Source: Gnetum montanum (Eukaryota > Streptophyta > Gnetopsida > Gnetales > Gnetaceae). Taken from it: 64,000 nucleotides of DNA. Both the position numbers and the translations under genes were made by a program. The stretch lies in NCBI GenBank assembly GCA_015680685.1, contig MNCI01011864.1, positions 5,624-69,623 on the forward strand, read 5' to 3'. A model generated the notes under the pieces. The model was not told where the DNA came from. It made no database searches and saw only the letters and a program-made list of their open reading frames with translations. Shown piece by piece: positions 21,658 to 33,409 of the stretch (the stretch's first letter is position 1; the number at the start of each line of letters is the position of its first letter).

Positions 21658-23800
21658 TACCTTATCAAAGGCTAATCCAATTTTTACACCATTTTGTTTT
21701 ACATTGTTCTTCATATGTTTTTTCATTTTCTTGAATATTTTATCAATTATTTTATATATTTTTCCTTTCTTTTATTTCCTTCTCTTATTTTTAATTATAT
21801 TTTGTTTTATATTATAGAAATCTTTGATACTACCATTGTTATTATTAATACTAGGAGTTAATTAATGTGGCCATTAATGTTATGATTGATTTACTATATG
21901 GCCAAATTTTCATCTTTGGATTATATCCTCTATTAACAAATTGTCAATTTTCTAATGGTATTAGGCAATGAGCCCATGACATTCATCCATCCCATTTATT
22001 CTATGAAGGCTCTGCATCATGGAAGCATGGGGTCCTTCCATATTACAACTAAAAGTAACTAATGATCTTGCTACTTAACGAAGTTGAAATAGACCAAGAG
22101 GGAATTGAAAAGGATGTGACCTCAAGGAGACTTGTTGTATCCTCTTCCTTGCTTATTTCTTGAATTTTATGATTTTTCTCTATTGGTAGATCATCATTCC
22201 TATTGTTAACCAATAAAAAGAAAACATGGCTTAGCATGGTATGGTTCCTACAAAAAAAAATAAAAATAAGACAACACACACACACAACATGGGAATTCAA
22301 AGCACATTCCTTAGACACAATAATGGGATACAAGCACTAGTTATGGGGCTAGAAAGACATGTTACCCATGCTTGAAGGCACCCCTCTAACTAAGGCTCTT
22401 CCTTTTTTTTCTTCTCTTTTTTTCTTTTCTTGAAGTGGTGGTTGTCCTTTGGGAATTATCATGAACTCCTGATGATTGCAAAAAAAGGATATGTTAATGC
22501 ATAGTCACTAAAAGTGGAATGGACTTGGTCTCAAATAAGAATGAGATGGTATCAAATCATCTTAATCATAAACTTTACAAGGATCTCATGTGACCTAGAT
22601 TCATATCACCTCTCTACCATTCTCTTTCTACCATCATTCTCAATTCATAACATACCACTCCGCTTCCTCATATCATAGTCAATTAATGCATTTGTTATGA
22701 TGATCATATAATCGTAAGCCTATTCATTAATTAAATATAGGGTTTAACTCAAAATGATCATTAGTCATCCTTGATGTCTATGGACTCCTTGTGATGAAGA
22801 TATGAGAGAACATCAAATTCATAAGCCTACTTGGGGAAGGATCCACTTGCATTCTCTTTGGTCTATCTTGACTTAAAATTCCTATCTATTAGTCATTTAC
22901 ATGATCAATTACATCCACATATTTTCAAACATCTAGTTTTTCTTTATTTTTGCATCTCAAGTTCATTCAACACCATTCAAATCTCTTCTCCTAAGCTAAC
23001 ATAACCCTTTTCTATGTTTTTGCCATCATTCTACAGCTTTCTAGCTAAGTATAGCTATGTCGATGCATCCTTATTGATGCAATGGAATGAGTTAATGGAA
23101 CCCCGTCAACACAGCACAAAAATACTATAAATAGGCACAATAATTATCTCATTTTACATTATTTTTCCAAATAGCAAGAGGAGCTTTTGCCATTTTTTAG
23201 AGTTGAAGAACCTTCTAAGTGCTATAACTCTCACAGCACTAACTAGTTTCATTCATTTTGCGATCCTCATACTATCTGAGGTAAGCTTTATGTCATAGGG
23301 GACACAAAACTTTGGTTTGTTGCAGATTTTTTTTTTGAAATTTTCCTAACTCTACAAGGTTAATTAATTAAAATAATTTTAAATTACTTATCATGAAGGA
23401 TTATAACCTAACAAACAAACTTCGATAGCTAGTTAATAAAATAATATTAAAATGATACATCTAGCCAAGATCATTAACAATAATTCAATGATTAAACTTT
23501 CACCATCATATAACTAAAGATAACCTAATCTAAGAAGAAAGATATCAAAATAACTAATGGTTATGAAGTAAAAAAGCTAATCCTATTGTACATTTGTGAT
23601 CACAAATGACATCAAAGTAACAATCACAAGCGAGAGAGCCTTTAAAACCTAGAGAAAAGTGACCCAAGGTAGGAATGGATAAATAAAAGAAACAACCACA
23701 AAAACCCCAATAATAAGTAGCTAAGGTGAATCATGCTAGAGGATCCCTTCAGAAGTATCTTGAAGTGGAATTTGTTTGATATATTTCCACCATGGAACTA
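21658..23800 (+). other. Element A post-pol non-coding region
   Basis: No credible gene. It is T-rich at 21680..21820. Shared blocks with B, C and F include a stretch with AAGCACTAGTTATGGGGCTAG and AGACATGTTACCCATGC near 22333..22372, and CCTACTTGGGGAAGGA at 22826..22841. A short (CA)n run lies near 22272..22287. Confidence 0.6.
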
Positions 23801-26406
23801 GCTAGTTCAAGAAAGACAAGATTCCTAGGCCAAGGCCTAGCCTGGAGATCACCTTGATAGAGGCCTACTTGGAGAAGATTAAGAGAAATGAGGTTCAAAT
23901 TTCTATCCTTTAGAAGTTTAACTTTGGACCATTCTTGAAGTTGGCATTGGAGGAGGTTCACATGCAACCACAAGGGTCTCCCATGTGATCCATTTTTTCT
24001 AATAGTGAAGAATGATACATGAGGAAGACTTATATCTTCTAGAACTGACAAGGAGATGCATTTGAAAATATTAAAGACATAATCATCTCTTACTTGGTTG
24101 ATGCCATTATAGAGGCCCTCAGGTTGCTAGACACTAAGGAAAAACTTGCTGAGATCTTAATGTGGGCAAACCCAAAATCCAAGAAGGAATCAATCCAATA
24201 ATGCTATGATATGGATCGTAAGGTGTATGGTGCTCTCACAAAGGTAGAGAGAGTATACTTTAAAATTATGGCTTATCACCTAAATCCAATGATGAGTCCT
24301 AGTAAAGTTATGGCTTTCTCTACTTAAGCATGTGTTGCTCTAAGTGGGAAATTCCTAGTCAACCTTCCTCAACTCATTTTTCTGGAGATTGATAAATGTT
24401 TTAAGGAAAATAAGAAGAAAAGAAAAATATTTCCCTTTCCATGTCTCATCCATAAGTTTTGCAAAAGGGGAGGAATAGCTTCCTTTTTCAATGATGTGGT
24501 CTACCATGCTCTTGAAACCTCATGGTAGGAAATGATGAAAGATAATTTAGCAGCAAAGCTATAAGAAGAGAAGTAGCAATCACCACCATCACCTATAGCT
24601 CCAAAGGCTATACCAAAGGTGCTCAAAGCTATCAAAAGAATTAGAAAACTTTGGAAGTAGCAATAGTAGCAACAACAAGGCTCTATAGGTGGTGGGGAGT
24701 CCTTTGTTCACCATTCAACTATGAGCCATATTAATAAGATCACAAGGGCCATTAGCTGGCTAGATAGTGAAATACCCTACTCTTTTCTCCATAAAGGATG
24801 TCCACCAATTCTAATCTAAGTGCCAAGGAGGTCATAGTATCCATTTCTGAATAAACATTCCTTAAGATTTCAAGAAATGCTACAACCTTCTCCATCATGT
24901 TGGATGAAGGTGAGGGTGTAACCATGTTGGTTATGCTACATAAGGACCAAGAGATAGTAATAGAAATGATGGATGATAGGGTAGTTGAAGCTCTAAATCC
25001 TCTAGCTATAGTCATAACTAACATTTTCATCATAGTAAACATCCATGCATCCGTAGGAATAGGGAGTGGTCGTATGAGTGCTATCCAACATGAGGAGGTA
25101 TTGGAGAGAAGAAACTACTTCTATAGATCTTTGATCTTCCAAATGAAATCATTGCAAACAAGTCATGGTTACTTAAGAAAAGGGCCAAGTTACTTATTAC
25201 AAATGCACAACTAGAGGAGGCCAACATAGCCAATCAAGAATTAACCATAGAAAGTTTTAAGTTGTCAACCTATCTATCTAGTACTAGCATTCTCAAGCTT
25301 GAGCTTACTAGAGATGAATATTTTCAATAGTTTAAATAGAGACTTCAAGAAGCTAATAATGTAAAGGAGGTAATGATCTTTGATGAGTTCTTGTCAAAAT
25401 CCATGGCTTTCAACACTAACAAGTACCTATCATAGGTTCAAAAAGAAAACTTGGTCCTTACCAAGGATAACCACCACCTATGAAATGCTAAGAAATAGAA
25501 GGACTAAATAGTCAAGTTCATATGCTAGTAGTAGGAATAGATCACCAAGGTTAACTTGGATTTGAGAAGGTTGAGAGTGAAAAATCAAAATCTCTCAATA
25601 AAGGAAGTGCAACATGTTTACTAGAAGATTGTAATTGAGGTAGCCTCCAAGAAAAGTAAGACCTTGAAATTCAAATGGATGAAAAATCAGTCCAGGGACT
25701 AGGCTAGAATACTCAAGGAGGTCAATGAAAAGGTAATCCAATTGACAAAGGTAATGATGAATGAGATCCTCTAGCAACTTCAACAACAATGTGATGTATG
25801 GAAGCCCATCTTTCTTGGACTAAATACATAAAACAATGCAAAGATTTACCTAAATGAGTTACAAATTAAATAGATAATAAAGTACATGAAGCTTTCCAAC
25901 CTTCATTATGCAAACTTGACGATGTTAATACCAAGGAGGACAAGGACCAAGTTGGAGAAACAAGTTACCAAGCTCCACAAAGAGACCAAACAAAAGTTGA
26001 AGATAGCCAATGTAGAACTTGAAGTTCTCAGGAGTAGATTCACTAATCAATGATTTGTTTTTGAAAACCTAGAAGGAGAATGAATGATTACTAAAAGTTT
26101 CAAAAGCTAGTTAACACATTTGACATCGAATGTAAAACCTTCATATCTTGGTTTAGAAACACAAAGGAATTATTTCCTTCAATGCCGTGCCCATGGAATA
26201 TTCTTACACTAGCCAACATCGGTGAAGCCACATGGACCATCTATGATCTACTGAGCAAGGAAGAGAAGATGAAAGCACTTCTAGATGCTTTAAAACTTCT
26301 AGTATTATTAATGACAATAGTAAGTCAACCTTAGCCTTTAATAGTACCCGAATGTGATGAAAGATTATCAGAGCCATGGGAGCCTCCACCGCTAAGCACT
26401 ATCTAA
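23801..26406 (+). pseudogene. Element A ORF3: post-pol coiled-coil protein (broken)
   Basis: This is the homologue of ORF3 in B and D. The N-terminal part reads PRPSLEITLIEAYLEKIKRN (about 23842..23900), then IKDIIISYLVDAIIEALRLL (about 24070..24130). FPFPCLIHKFCKRGGI at 24430..24477 aligns with FPFPCLIRKLCK of B. A Gln-rich linker (about 24655..24680) precedes EGVTMLVMLHKDQEIVIEMM (from about 24909) and a heptad-rich coiled-coil region (25200..26040). The C-terminal tail is WFRNTKELFPSMPCPWNILT and SKEEKMKALLDA (about 26136..26290), ending EPPPLSTI and TAA at 26404..26406, close to the EEPPLSSM end of B. Numerous stops. No known enzyme motif; a structural or nucleic-acid packaging role is speculation. 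Confidence 0.65.
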
Positions 26407-26624
26407 AAATTCATCATGTCTTTCACTATTTTACATGCACCTACTAAAACTTTGTAAAGTGTTCAATTTCATTGTAATGGACACTCATTTTTGTAATAAT
26501 GTAAAATCTAGCACTAAAAGTTAGTTAGAGTTTGTCTGTCTATTTTCCTCTTAATAAATTCCATACTTTCTCAAATTTTGTAAGAAGCTCAATTGTACTT
26601 TTATTCACTCAAGGATAAGTTTTT

Positions 26625-26641
26625 AGTCAATTGTGGAGGTA
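26625..26641 (+). other. Polypurine tract of element A (degenerate)
   Basis: AGTCAATTGTGGAGGTA directly precedes the TGATGAAAC LTR start. It aligns with AGTCATGGGGGTA of C with a small insertion. Confidence 0.6.
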
Positions 26642-27223
26642 TGATGAAACATCAATAAGATAGTATACATCAATGCATGTTCATCAACATAGCCCCATAA
26701 ACATATCCCCGTTAACATATGCTAGCATGCGTTGATGCAGTCATTGTCTATATAAATGCATGCACTCTCACATTTATGACACATTTCGATTATGGAGTTA
26801 GTGAAATACCTATATTTTCTTTATTCTAGAGTAAAAATATTTTCCTCTAAGTGCCCATAGTATGGATCTATAAGATTGTACAACATTTTACTCAAGTGCC
26901 TATGTACCTAAACACATTAGCATGAACAAAAATAAAATTGAGATTTCCTACATCCATTGCAGTACTTAGACTAGTTTAATCCTACTTTTTGTACTTTACT
27001 TTACAGACATTTTCCAGTACTGTTCTTAATTAAGTAATTAATGTTATCATTTATAAGCAATGTGAATACAACCATTTCAAGTATAACCTATTAATGGATA
27101 CTTGGTATGCCTAGTAGTAAACACTTGGTAACCTAGTAGTGTTAATATCAATTCAAGATGTGTACAGTAAATGGGGATAGATACTCCATGTTAGGATAGT
27201 TAGTTAATAAAATAGTTAATTAG
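26642..27223 (+). mobile_element. Element A 3' LTR, first part
   Basis: It starts TGATGAAAC. A TATA box TATATAAAT is at 26749..26757. The middle shares GGTAACC/CTAGTAGT blocks with the B LTR. It is interrupted by element C at 27223/27224 and continues at 34219. ATTAG at 27219..27223 is the target site duplicated by C. Confidence 0.8.
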
Positions 27224-28055
27224 TGATGAGTGGCGAGGTACCCCTACACTCAACCATATGAATACGATTGTTTCACGCATGATCCGGTAAAACTCCAAGG
27301 ACTAAATGTTTATGTGCCTTATGGAACACTTAAGGTTAATCAATTTCTATCTTCCCAAACTTACTTGTATTTGTCATGGTTGTATGGTTAAGTAAGTTTG
27401 AGGTATATAATTTTTATGTCTTTTCTCTTTTTAACGCCTATGCTAGTAGGGAAAAGGGTGAAGAGACTAAGTAACTAACTTTCACTAACTAAGTTCTAAT
27501 TGTCCTAGCATCAATATCCGTTCCCACTTGCCGTTCACACCTTGAACCAATGTAATGTTGCTGGGATTACCAAACACTATTCGTTATTAGGTTACCAAGC
27601 ATAGTAAACATGCTCGAAGTGGTCGTACTAAATGCACTTAACTAGGAGAGTTGAGGGTTTAGAGAGATTAATTATCTAGGAAAGCATTTAAACATTTAAC
27701 ATTAATTAATTCGTATTTAGCTCAGTCCACGTGCTGCAAGGTTTATCAGAAAGTTCATCTTTATTTCCGTACACAAATGTGTGCTTAGGTACAATTTTCT
27801 CGAATAAAGATCTGTTCACTTTGAGACTCCTACTGCAGGCACATGGAAATTATTCTATCTTTGGAATGGTAAAACTACTAGAGTTTAGCTAAGGGTCTAG
27901 ATCTAGATGGGGAAATAAGGGAAAGCCACCTCTTATTTATAGACAAGGCAACAGGTTGCAATATTGCGTATGTGATATCGTAGGGGCCGATGCGATATCG
28001 TGGATGTGATATCGTGTACGCGATATCGCAACCCATGTGATATCATGTCCCATCA
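27224..28055 (-). mobile_element. Element C 3' LTR
   Basis: Matches 33410..34218 end to end with scattered differences. TATA on the minus strand at 27934..27941. GATATC occurs at 27974, 27994, 28008, 28022 and 28039, near the U3 start of the element. Confidence 0.92.
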
Positions 28056-28068
28056 TACCCCCATGACT
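28056..28068 (-). other. Polypurine tract of element C
   Basis: On the minus strand it reads AGTCATGGGGGTA immediately before the LTR TG. It is the best-preserved copy of this tract in the window. Confidence 0.8.
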
Positions 28069-30100
28069 AAATGAAAACTCATCCTCGAGTTCCTTACAAA
28101 ATATTGGGAAGGTATGGGATTATTGACTTGAATGATACTAATGGTGAATGGGGTGACATGTGAACGGATCATCATTACAATACATGGCAAAATTTAGTGT
28201 TCATGACAACAAGAGTGAACACTATACACATTTGACATCTAGCCTTATTTGGCAGTTGAGAGAGAAGAGAGAGAGAAAATAAGAAAGAAGAAGTTTGTTG
28301 TTGCCAACGCCATGATTGTGCTTTTCATTGTTCATCCATTAGTGCGCCATCAATCTCATTCCTTGCATAACCACTTCAGCACCAGTCCATTCCAAGTGTT
28401 TCCTCTAGGTCCAATCTGTTGTTGTATGATTGCCATCTACACACACAACAAAGTTTGATATTAGAAAGGGTAAATGAATCAAAATGTAGTTAATACCTTG
28501 CCTCAGTGTAAGGTCTATTGGTTGAGTTTTGATATGGCTAATGCGGATCTAGAGATATAATACTGGTGGCTACCTAAGGTGTAGGGGTTAGGAGAAAATC
28601 GAAAAAATTAGACTAGGGCCCCCATGACTGAGAGCAAACCTTCAATAGCAATAGAATGGAAAAAGATAAGGAATAAGAAAGATGGAGAAAAATAAACAAT
28701 GACCACGCTGATAAAATGGATGTCAAATATGGAGATGAACAAAAGAAATGGTGATTGCAGAAATGTTTAAGGGAAAGAAATTACCAGATGGGCCAAATAG
28801 GAATGCCAATGGGTCCTCCCCAAAGTAGGCTCATGCCCTTAATGCCCTAACAATCCTACATTCAAAGAGTCCGTAGGCTCTGGAAATGCCATTTGGAACC
28901 AAGAGTTAAAGTCTTAACCACAAGAGTTTACCAAAAAGAAAACAATGCAACCAACATATGNCACATTCAAAGAGTTCATAGGCTTTAGGAATGTCATTTG
29001 GGGAAAAGAGTTAAAGTCTTAACCATAAGATTTTACCAAAAAGAAAACAATACATCAACCAAAATATGGACTATTGATACAATCGACAATGAGGTGAAAA
29101 ATGGAGAAAGAAGGATGGTAAGGAGAGAATGGAATGGAGTCTCAAGAATAAGGTGATGTACAACCCCTTGTGTATTAATGGTTAATGTGACTTAGTAGAT
29201 CTCATTTCAAATCTGGTCTAAAACAATCCACATCCAATGACTTTGCATTAATACATTCGGCCAATCTATCCCCTTGAAGTAACAAGAATGCTTCCACTAA
29301 AGAACCACCACCATTCTGATGAAATGGAAAAAGGAGAAAGTAGGAAGCGAGAAGGGCCTTAGTTAGAGGGAAAATTTTTATTTAGTTCCATAACCAATGC
29401 TTGTAGCCCAAATGATTATTTCATTTAAGGGATGTGCTTTGAATTCTCACTATTTTTTTTTTGTGTTTTGCATGAGAACCACACCATGCAAAGACTTATT
29501 ATTTTTATTAGCTCAACTTCCCAATAATGGAGTAGTGTCAGAATGGTACAGCAAACTCAAGAAGAAAACATCCAAGCACCTAAGAAAATGGCCAGCACAA
29601 ATGCATCAAGTTCCCTTGAAGTCACATCCTTTTCAATCCTTGAGTCCTTCCTTAGTTTGAGAAATGTTCAGTCACCAATTCATTGATAGTTCTTATTAAG
29701 AAAGGGACTGTACATTTCCAAGCCAAGAGAGACCATAGAAATTCATGGATGTATGGATGATGTGAACTCATTGCCTATTATCTCAAAAGAACCATACCTT
29801 AGTATCAACATTATAACTCAAAGGTAAAAACCAAACATTAGCAATCAATGGAATACAGTTCATACCACCATTAGAGCACTTATTAAGTGACAAACTTAAC
29901 AAAACAAAACAAAACAAAAATAAATAAACACATAAGTAAATGAAGAATTATGAATAATGTTGTAAAACAAAAACAGGAAAAGTTAAGAAATTTGTAAAGC
30001 AAAAATGTGTAAAACAAAAACTTAAAAAGAAACTGAGGGCCTCAAATGATCAGCATAGGTTGCCATCTCTCCCATGACTGAATTGAAAGGGAGAGATTTC
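28069..30100 (-). other. Element C post-pol non-coding region
   Basis: No supported ORF and no ORF3. Closely related to 47124..48963 of F. It has a GTGTTCA/TGAACAC hairpin at 28197..28222 and the CCTACTTTGGGGAGGA block on the minus strand near 28814..28829. A second AGTCATGGGGG lies at 28619..28629, and a short AAAAC run near 29899..29920. A duplicated stretch surrounds the N at 28961. Confidence 0.65.
28858..29067. repeat. Diverged direct duplication around a single N at 28961
   Basis: About 103 bp (28858..28960) is followed by N and then a similar but not identical copy (28963..29067). F has only one copy of this part. Two overlapping contigs, perhaps from different haplotypes or copies, probably meet here. 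Confidence 0.65.
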
Positions 30101-30385
30101 AAATAATGAGTGCTTGTTTGAATTTCTTAGAAGTGTCCAACTTCTCCCAATTGATGTTTTTAGGTTAAGGGTTGGATGTTGGCAACGCTCTTGTTCCAAT
30201 GTAGCTATGCTTTCGAATTGGCTACAATTTGCTCCCCCAGTTAGTTCCATGCATGTTGGTGAGTTGCTCTTATGATTAGCTATCAATCACTGGGTGCTCT
30301 CTTGTTGTGTGGTTGCTACATACAAGAACTTTTGTATGTTGATTCCTTGGGTACACTAGTTGCATGCAGGCAATGGTAAGCATTC
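30101..30385 (-). pseudogene. Element C PR-RT linker remnant and deletion joint
   Basis: Minus-strand reading NHKSNSPTCMELTGGANC resembles the linker of D (NPKSSTLCMKITESLTC). NINWEKLDTSKKFKQ aligns with WGDLEIANNFKLE of D. It then runs into post-pol sequence with the SHGRDGNLC tail near 30050..30075. RT, RNase H and integrase are missing between these points. Confidence 0.6.
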
Positions 30386-30880
30386 CTATACGTAATCACA
30401 CCATGTATCATTGTATGTGATGGATGGAACTTTCTTCCTCTCAATCTTCCCAAACGTGTTTTCCTTAGATATTTCTAGGGAAAGATCACAGATTTCTAAG
30501 CATGAGTTTATTGTACTTAGCCATGCCCTTCCCATTATTATTGGGAAGTCCCCTCTATCATTTTTTACTTGTATCAGTAGGAAATCAGCTGGGTATGACC
30601 ACCCACACACAATAGTAACAATGTCCTCAACCTGTCCCAAGGGAATAGTGATGGACTGGTCAGCCAACTCTAAGCGAATATTGCTCTTCTTTAATGGAGA
30701 CAGGTTCCAAGCTTTGTACATTTCTTGTGAGATTAAATTGACTTCGGAACATGAGTCCAGAAGAGCTTTACAAGGTTCATTCCCAATGACTTGAAGATAA
30801 ATTATGGGGCTTCCAGGATCAGAGAATTTCCTGGGAAGGTGGCCCACCTTAATCCAATTGGTGACAGTATGGGTTAACAT
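30386..30880 (-). pseudogene. pro: Element C protease (nearly open)
   Basis: A 164-codon open frame without internal stops, the best preserved protease in the window. Order: MLTHTVTNWIKVGHLPRKF, ALLDSCSEVNLISQEMYKAW, LELADQSITIPLGQVEDIV, CGWSYPADFLLIQV, PIIMGRAWLSTINSCL, DLSLEISKENTFGKIERKK. The fold and flap order fit retropepsins of Athila/Tat-like elements. The catalytic triplet reads D-S-C rather than D-S/T-G, which should abolish activity. It follows gag on the same strand, and a short remnant of the PR-RT linker follows (30101..30385). Confidence 0.85.
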
Positions 30881-31356
30881 AGCTGTGTGCGTTGAGCTCT
30901 GTTTTTGGTTTGAAGGGAGCTCTGAAGCCTTATTTGATGGAGAAGCATTTGGAGGCTCAATCGCTTGTGGTTGTGAGAGCTTGTTTAGGCTTTTGGTTCT
31001 GAAGAAAGATCTTCTCTTTGTACAGTTGTCAGAACTAGCAGTGAGTTGAAGGTTTACAGCTCTCGTAGCATTGCATTTCTACGGTTGAGTGGGGAGCTCC
31101 CCTTGCATTGCTGGAGCAGGTGGTAATGGAGCTATCGGCGTGAGAGTGGTGGATGGATTTGGAGGATGGTATGCACGTGGTGTGTCTCTCCCAGGAGAAG
31201 GAGTCCTATAATACTCCTGAGCTTGGTAGTGACGTGGCGGTGTCACACAACCAACAGAGTCATGTGGAGAGATTGGCTACTACACGTAATAGCCATATGG
31301 ATCTAGTTGCTGGTAAGGGTATTGTTGCCTAGGTGGTGGCATCCCCCATGACTATG

Positions 31357-31412
31357 NNNNNNNNNNNNNNNNNNNNNNNNNNNNNNNNNNNNNNNNNNNN
31401 NNNNNNNNNNNN
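31357..31412. other. Assembly gap of 56 N
   Basis: By comparison with element F, the flanks correspond to points roughly 300 bp apart (about 52485 and 52785). The gap is therefore probably larger than its 56 N and should hold the zinc-knuckle part of gag. Confidence 0.8.
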
Positions 31413-31872
31413 TTACCCTTACCTTTGTTACATGCATGGTCCAAATCCCTCTTCTTCTTCTTATCATAATCACTACCTCACTCCTTAGACTCCTCTACGA
31501 TTTTTAGAATGGTTTCAAATCTACTATCTAAGGAGTCTCACATTTGATCTACCTTATCCAACACTTTTGTTGTTAATTTTTGAAGCAGCAAGATTTTCCT
31601 ATGCACCAACTCTTCGAGTGGTGACTCTTCCTCCTCCTCATAGAATCTCACTCCCCTCTTTAGGAGGAAAGGATCACGGTTATATTCTTCTGTGTTTTCT
31701 CTCTTATGTAGCTCTCCTTCTTCCTTAGCTACTTACTCCAGCAATCTATGGATCTGATGGGACCTAAGCTCAGATAATCTCCCTTGGGCATATGTTCCAA
31801 GGGTTCTCCTAGTTTCATGCCTAAGTCCATCTATGAGATGGCGTAGTTGATCCTGCTGTGAGTAACCATGGC

Positions 31873-31999
31873 TTGGGCAACAATGTAATAATGTGTAGTA
31901 ACGGTCCATGGTAGCATCCAAGGATTCATGAGTTCNTTGGGCAACAATGTAACAATGTGTAGTAACGGTCCATGGTAGCATCCAAGGATTCATGAGTTC
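31873..31999. repeat. 63-bp direct duplication around a single N at 31936
   Basis: 31873..31935 and 31937..31999 differ at one base by eye. The related elements F and D have a single copy. It duplicates a gag peptide (THESLDATMDRYYTLLHCC) and is most simply an unmerged contig overlap. Confidence 0.8.
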
Positions 32000-33390
32000 C
32001 CTACTTCCATCCTTGGATTTGTTTTCTTAGGTTGGACACTTGGGAGTACATTTGATATTTATCATTAAATAGTTCTAGCATCGTACTCCACCTCCTAATG
32101 GTTTCCAATTCTAAGGATCGGTACCAGCTTTCCGCTTCTTTTACGAGTGTCCTTGGAAAAAACTTTAATTTTTGCCATTCATTTTCTATATTCTACAAGT
32201 GACATGCATTGTGAAATGCCTATAAGTGGTTCTGAGGATCAGCATTGTATCCTCCCTCAAATCGTGGGATACTATTCATGTCTAGTCTCTTGATCCGGCT
32301 ATCTTTTTGGTGCCTTATAGGTATTCTAATGGCCTCCGTTATGTCTAACATGCTTCAGGTTACAAGTAGGGATTCTTTGTTGTCATTTCTCTCATAGCGT
32401 CTGTGATGTCTATGCAGTTCCCTACTTCCCCTTCTTCCATGCCGTAATTCTTTTGAGTGCCCTCATCCTCTTTCTTGACTCTCTCGTTAAGGTTTCTCAC
32501 TCTGTTTATCCTTATCCTCATGGTTAGGTTCCTTATGACTATGTCCTAATGTTGAAGGAGAGGGTGAATGTGGTGATGAAGGGGAAGAAGAAGGAGAACC
32601 ATCTCCATGATGATGTTCCCTACCTTCTCTTCTGTGGGTTCGGCCTTGATCGTGATGACGATCAGAATGCTCACCCTTGTCATGTATTTGTGTTCCCTCG
32701 TTGTATACTTGGTGTTCATTGGGATTAGAACTAGGGTTGTGAATCATGGAGCGCGGGTTCTGATACACCACCTCCTAACCATCGTTAGGATGGGAAACAT
32801 CATTTTGTGGAGAACCCATGAAAACAAGTTCACCACCTTCAATTTCATTTAAGACAGGTGAAGCATTACGAGGACCTTTGCCCTTCAACAATGTGTGGTA
32901 ACTCTCCTATTGCAAATCCCATTAACGTTGTACTTCTGTGGGATGGTAGTCCCTTGCATTGTAATTACATGCAACGTACTCAGCGTATAATTGTGACATG
33001 CCTATTTATGCAAGGGCACAAAGGAGCATGTTGGGGGATGCTCTATCTGGAGGCAACACTATGTGATCCTCCAAGTCTCTCCAACGCAGTTGTTCGTCTC
33101 GATGGAAGACAAAGGTAAAGTTGGGTATATATTCATTGTGATGAATATATACCACACTGAATTGTTCAGGAACTGATAGTTCTTGGTTATGTGTGTTGTG
33201 TCACTGACTGTCTCTAGTGTTGTTCCTAGGTGGTGAAGTGCTTTTGTGCGAAGAAGAAGACATGTTTGTCTTGTTCAATGTGTTGTTTACTGTTATCTTA
33301 TTTTTCTCTTGATTAACCCTAAGGGTTCGTTTAAGCTTCCCAATGATGTGGATGATTTCCTATGTTCTACGTAGTGCACAAACAACTAAG

Positions 33391-33408
33391 TCCCCGGCAA
33401 TGACGCCA
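33391..33408 (-). other. Primer binding site of element C (tRNA-Asp type)
   Basis: Minus-strand TGGCGTCATTGCCGGGGA, one base inside the 5' LTR. It differs from the complement of the plant tRNA-Asp 3' end by only two positions over the 17-base core. Athila elements use the same tRNA. Confidence 0.8.
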
Positions 33409-33409
33409 A

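Larger units (their letters stand above)
30900..33263 (-). pseudogene. gag: Element C gag (broken, contains an assembly gap)
   Basis: The start is MSSSSHKSTSPPRNNTRDSQ at 33263, as in D and F. VYIHHNEYIPNFTFVFHRDE, then QLRWRDLEDHIVLPPDRASP, follows at about 33185..33060. A charged His/Arg/Ser-rich stretch is open at 32487..32771. The capsid-like part has YYTLLHCCPSHGYSQQDQ, LRHLIDGLRHETRRTLG and TYAQGRLSELRSHQIHRL (31733..31900). The zinc knuckle is not visible because it falls in the 31357..31412 gap. Nearer the C-terminus are the Ala/Pro-rich region and the lead into protease. The repeated peptide around 31936 is an artefact of the N join. Confidence 0.8.

Noticed and set aside
23749-24051. 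100-codon minus-strand open stretch
   Set aside because: Antisense of element A ORF3; the sense strand has the motifs shared with B and D.
29899-29920. AAAAC microsatellite and other short simple repeats (e.g. CA run near 22272)
   Set aside because: Short, ordinary, and without relation to other features.
30411-30794. 127-codon plus-strand open stretch
   Set aside because: Antisense of the element C protease, whose minus-strand frame has clear retropepsin motifs.
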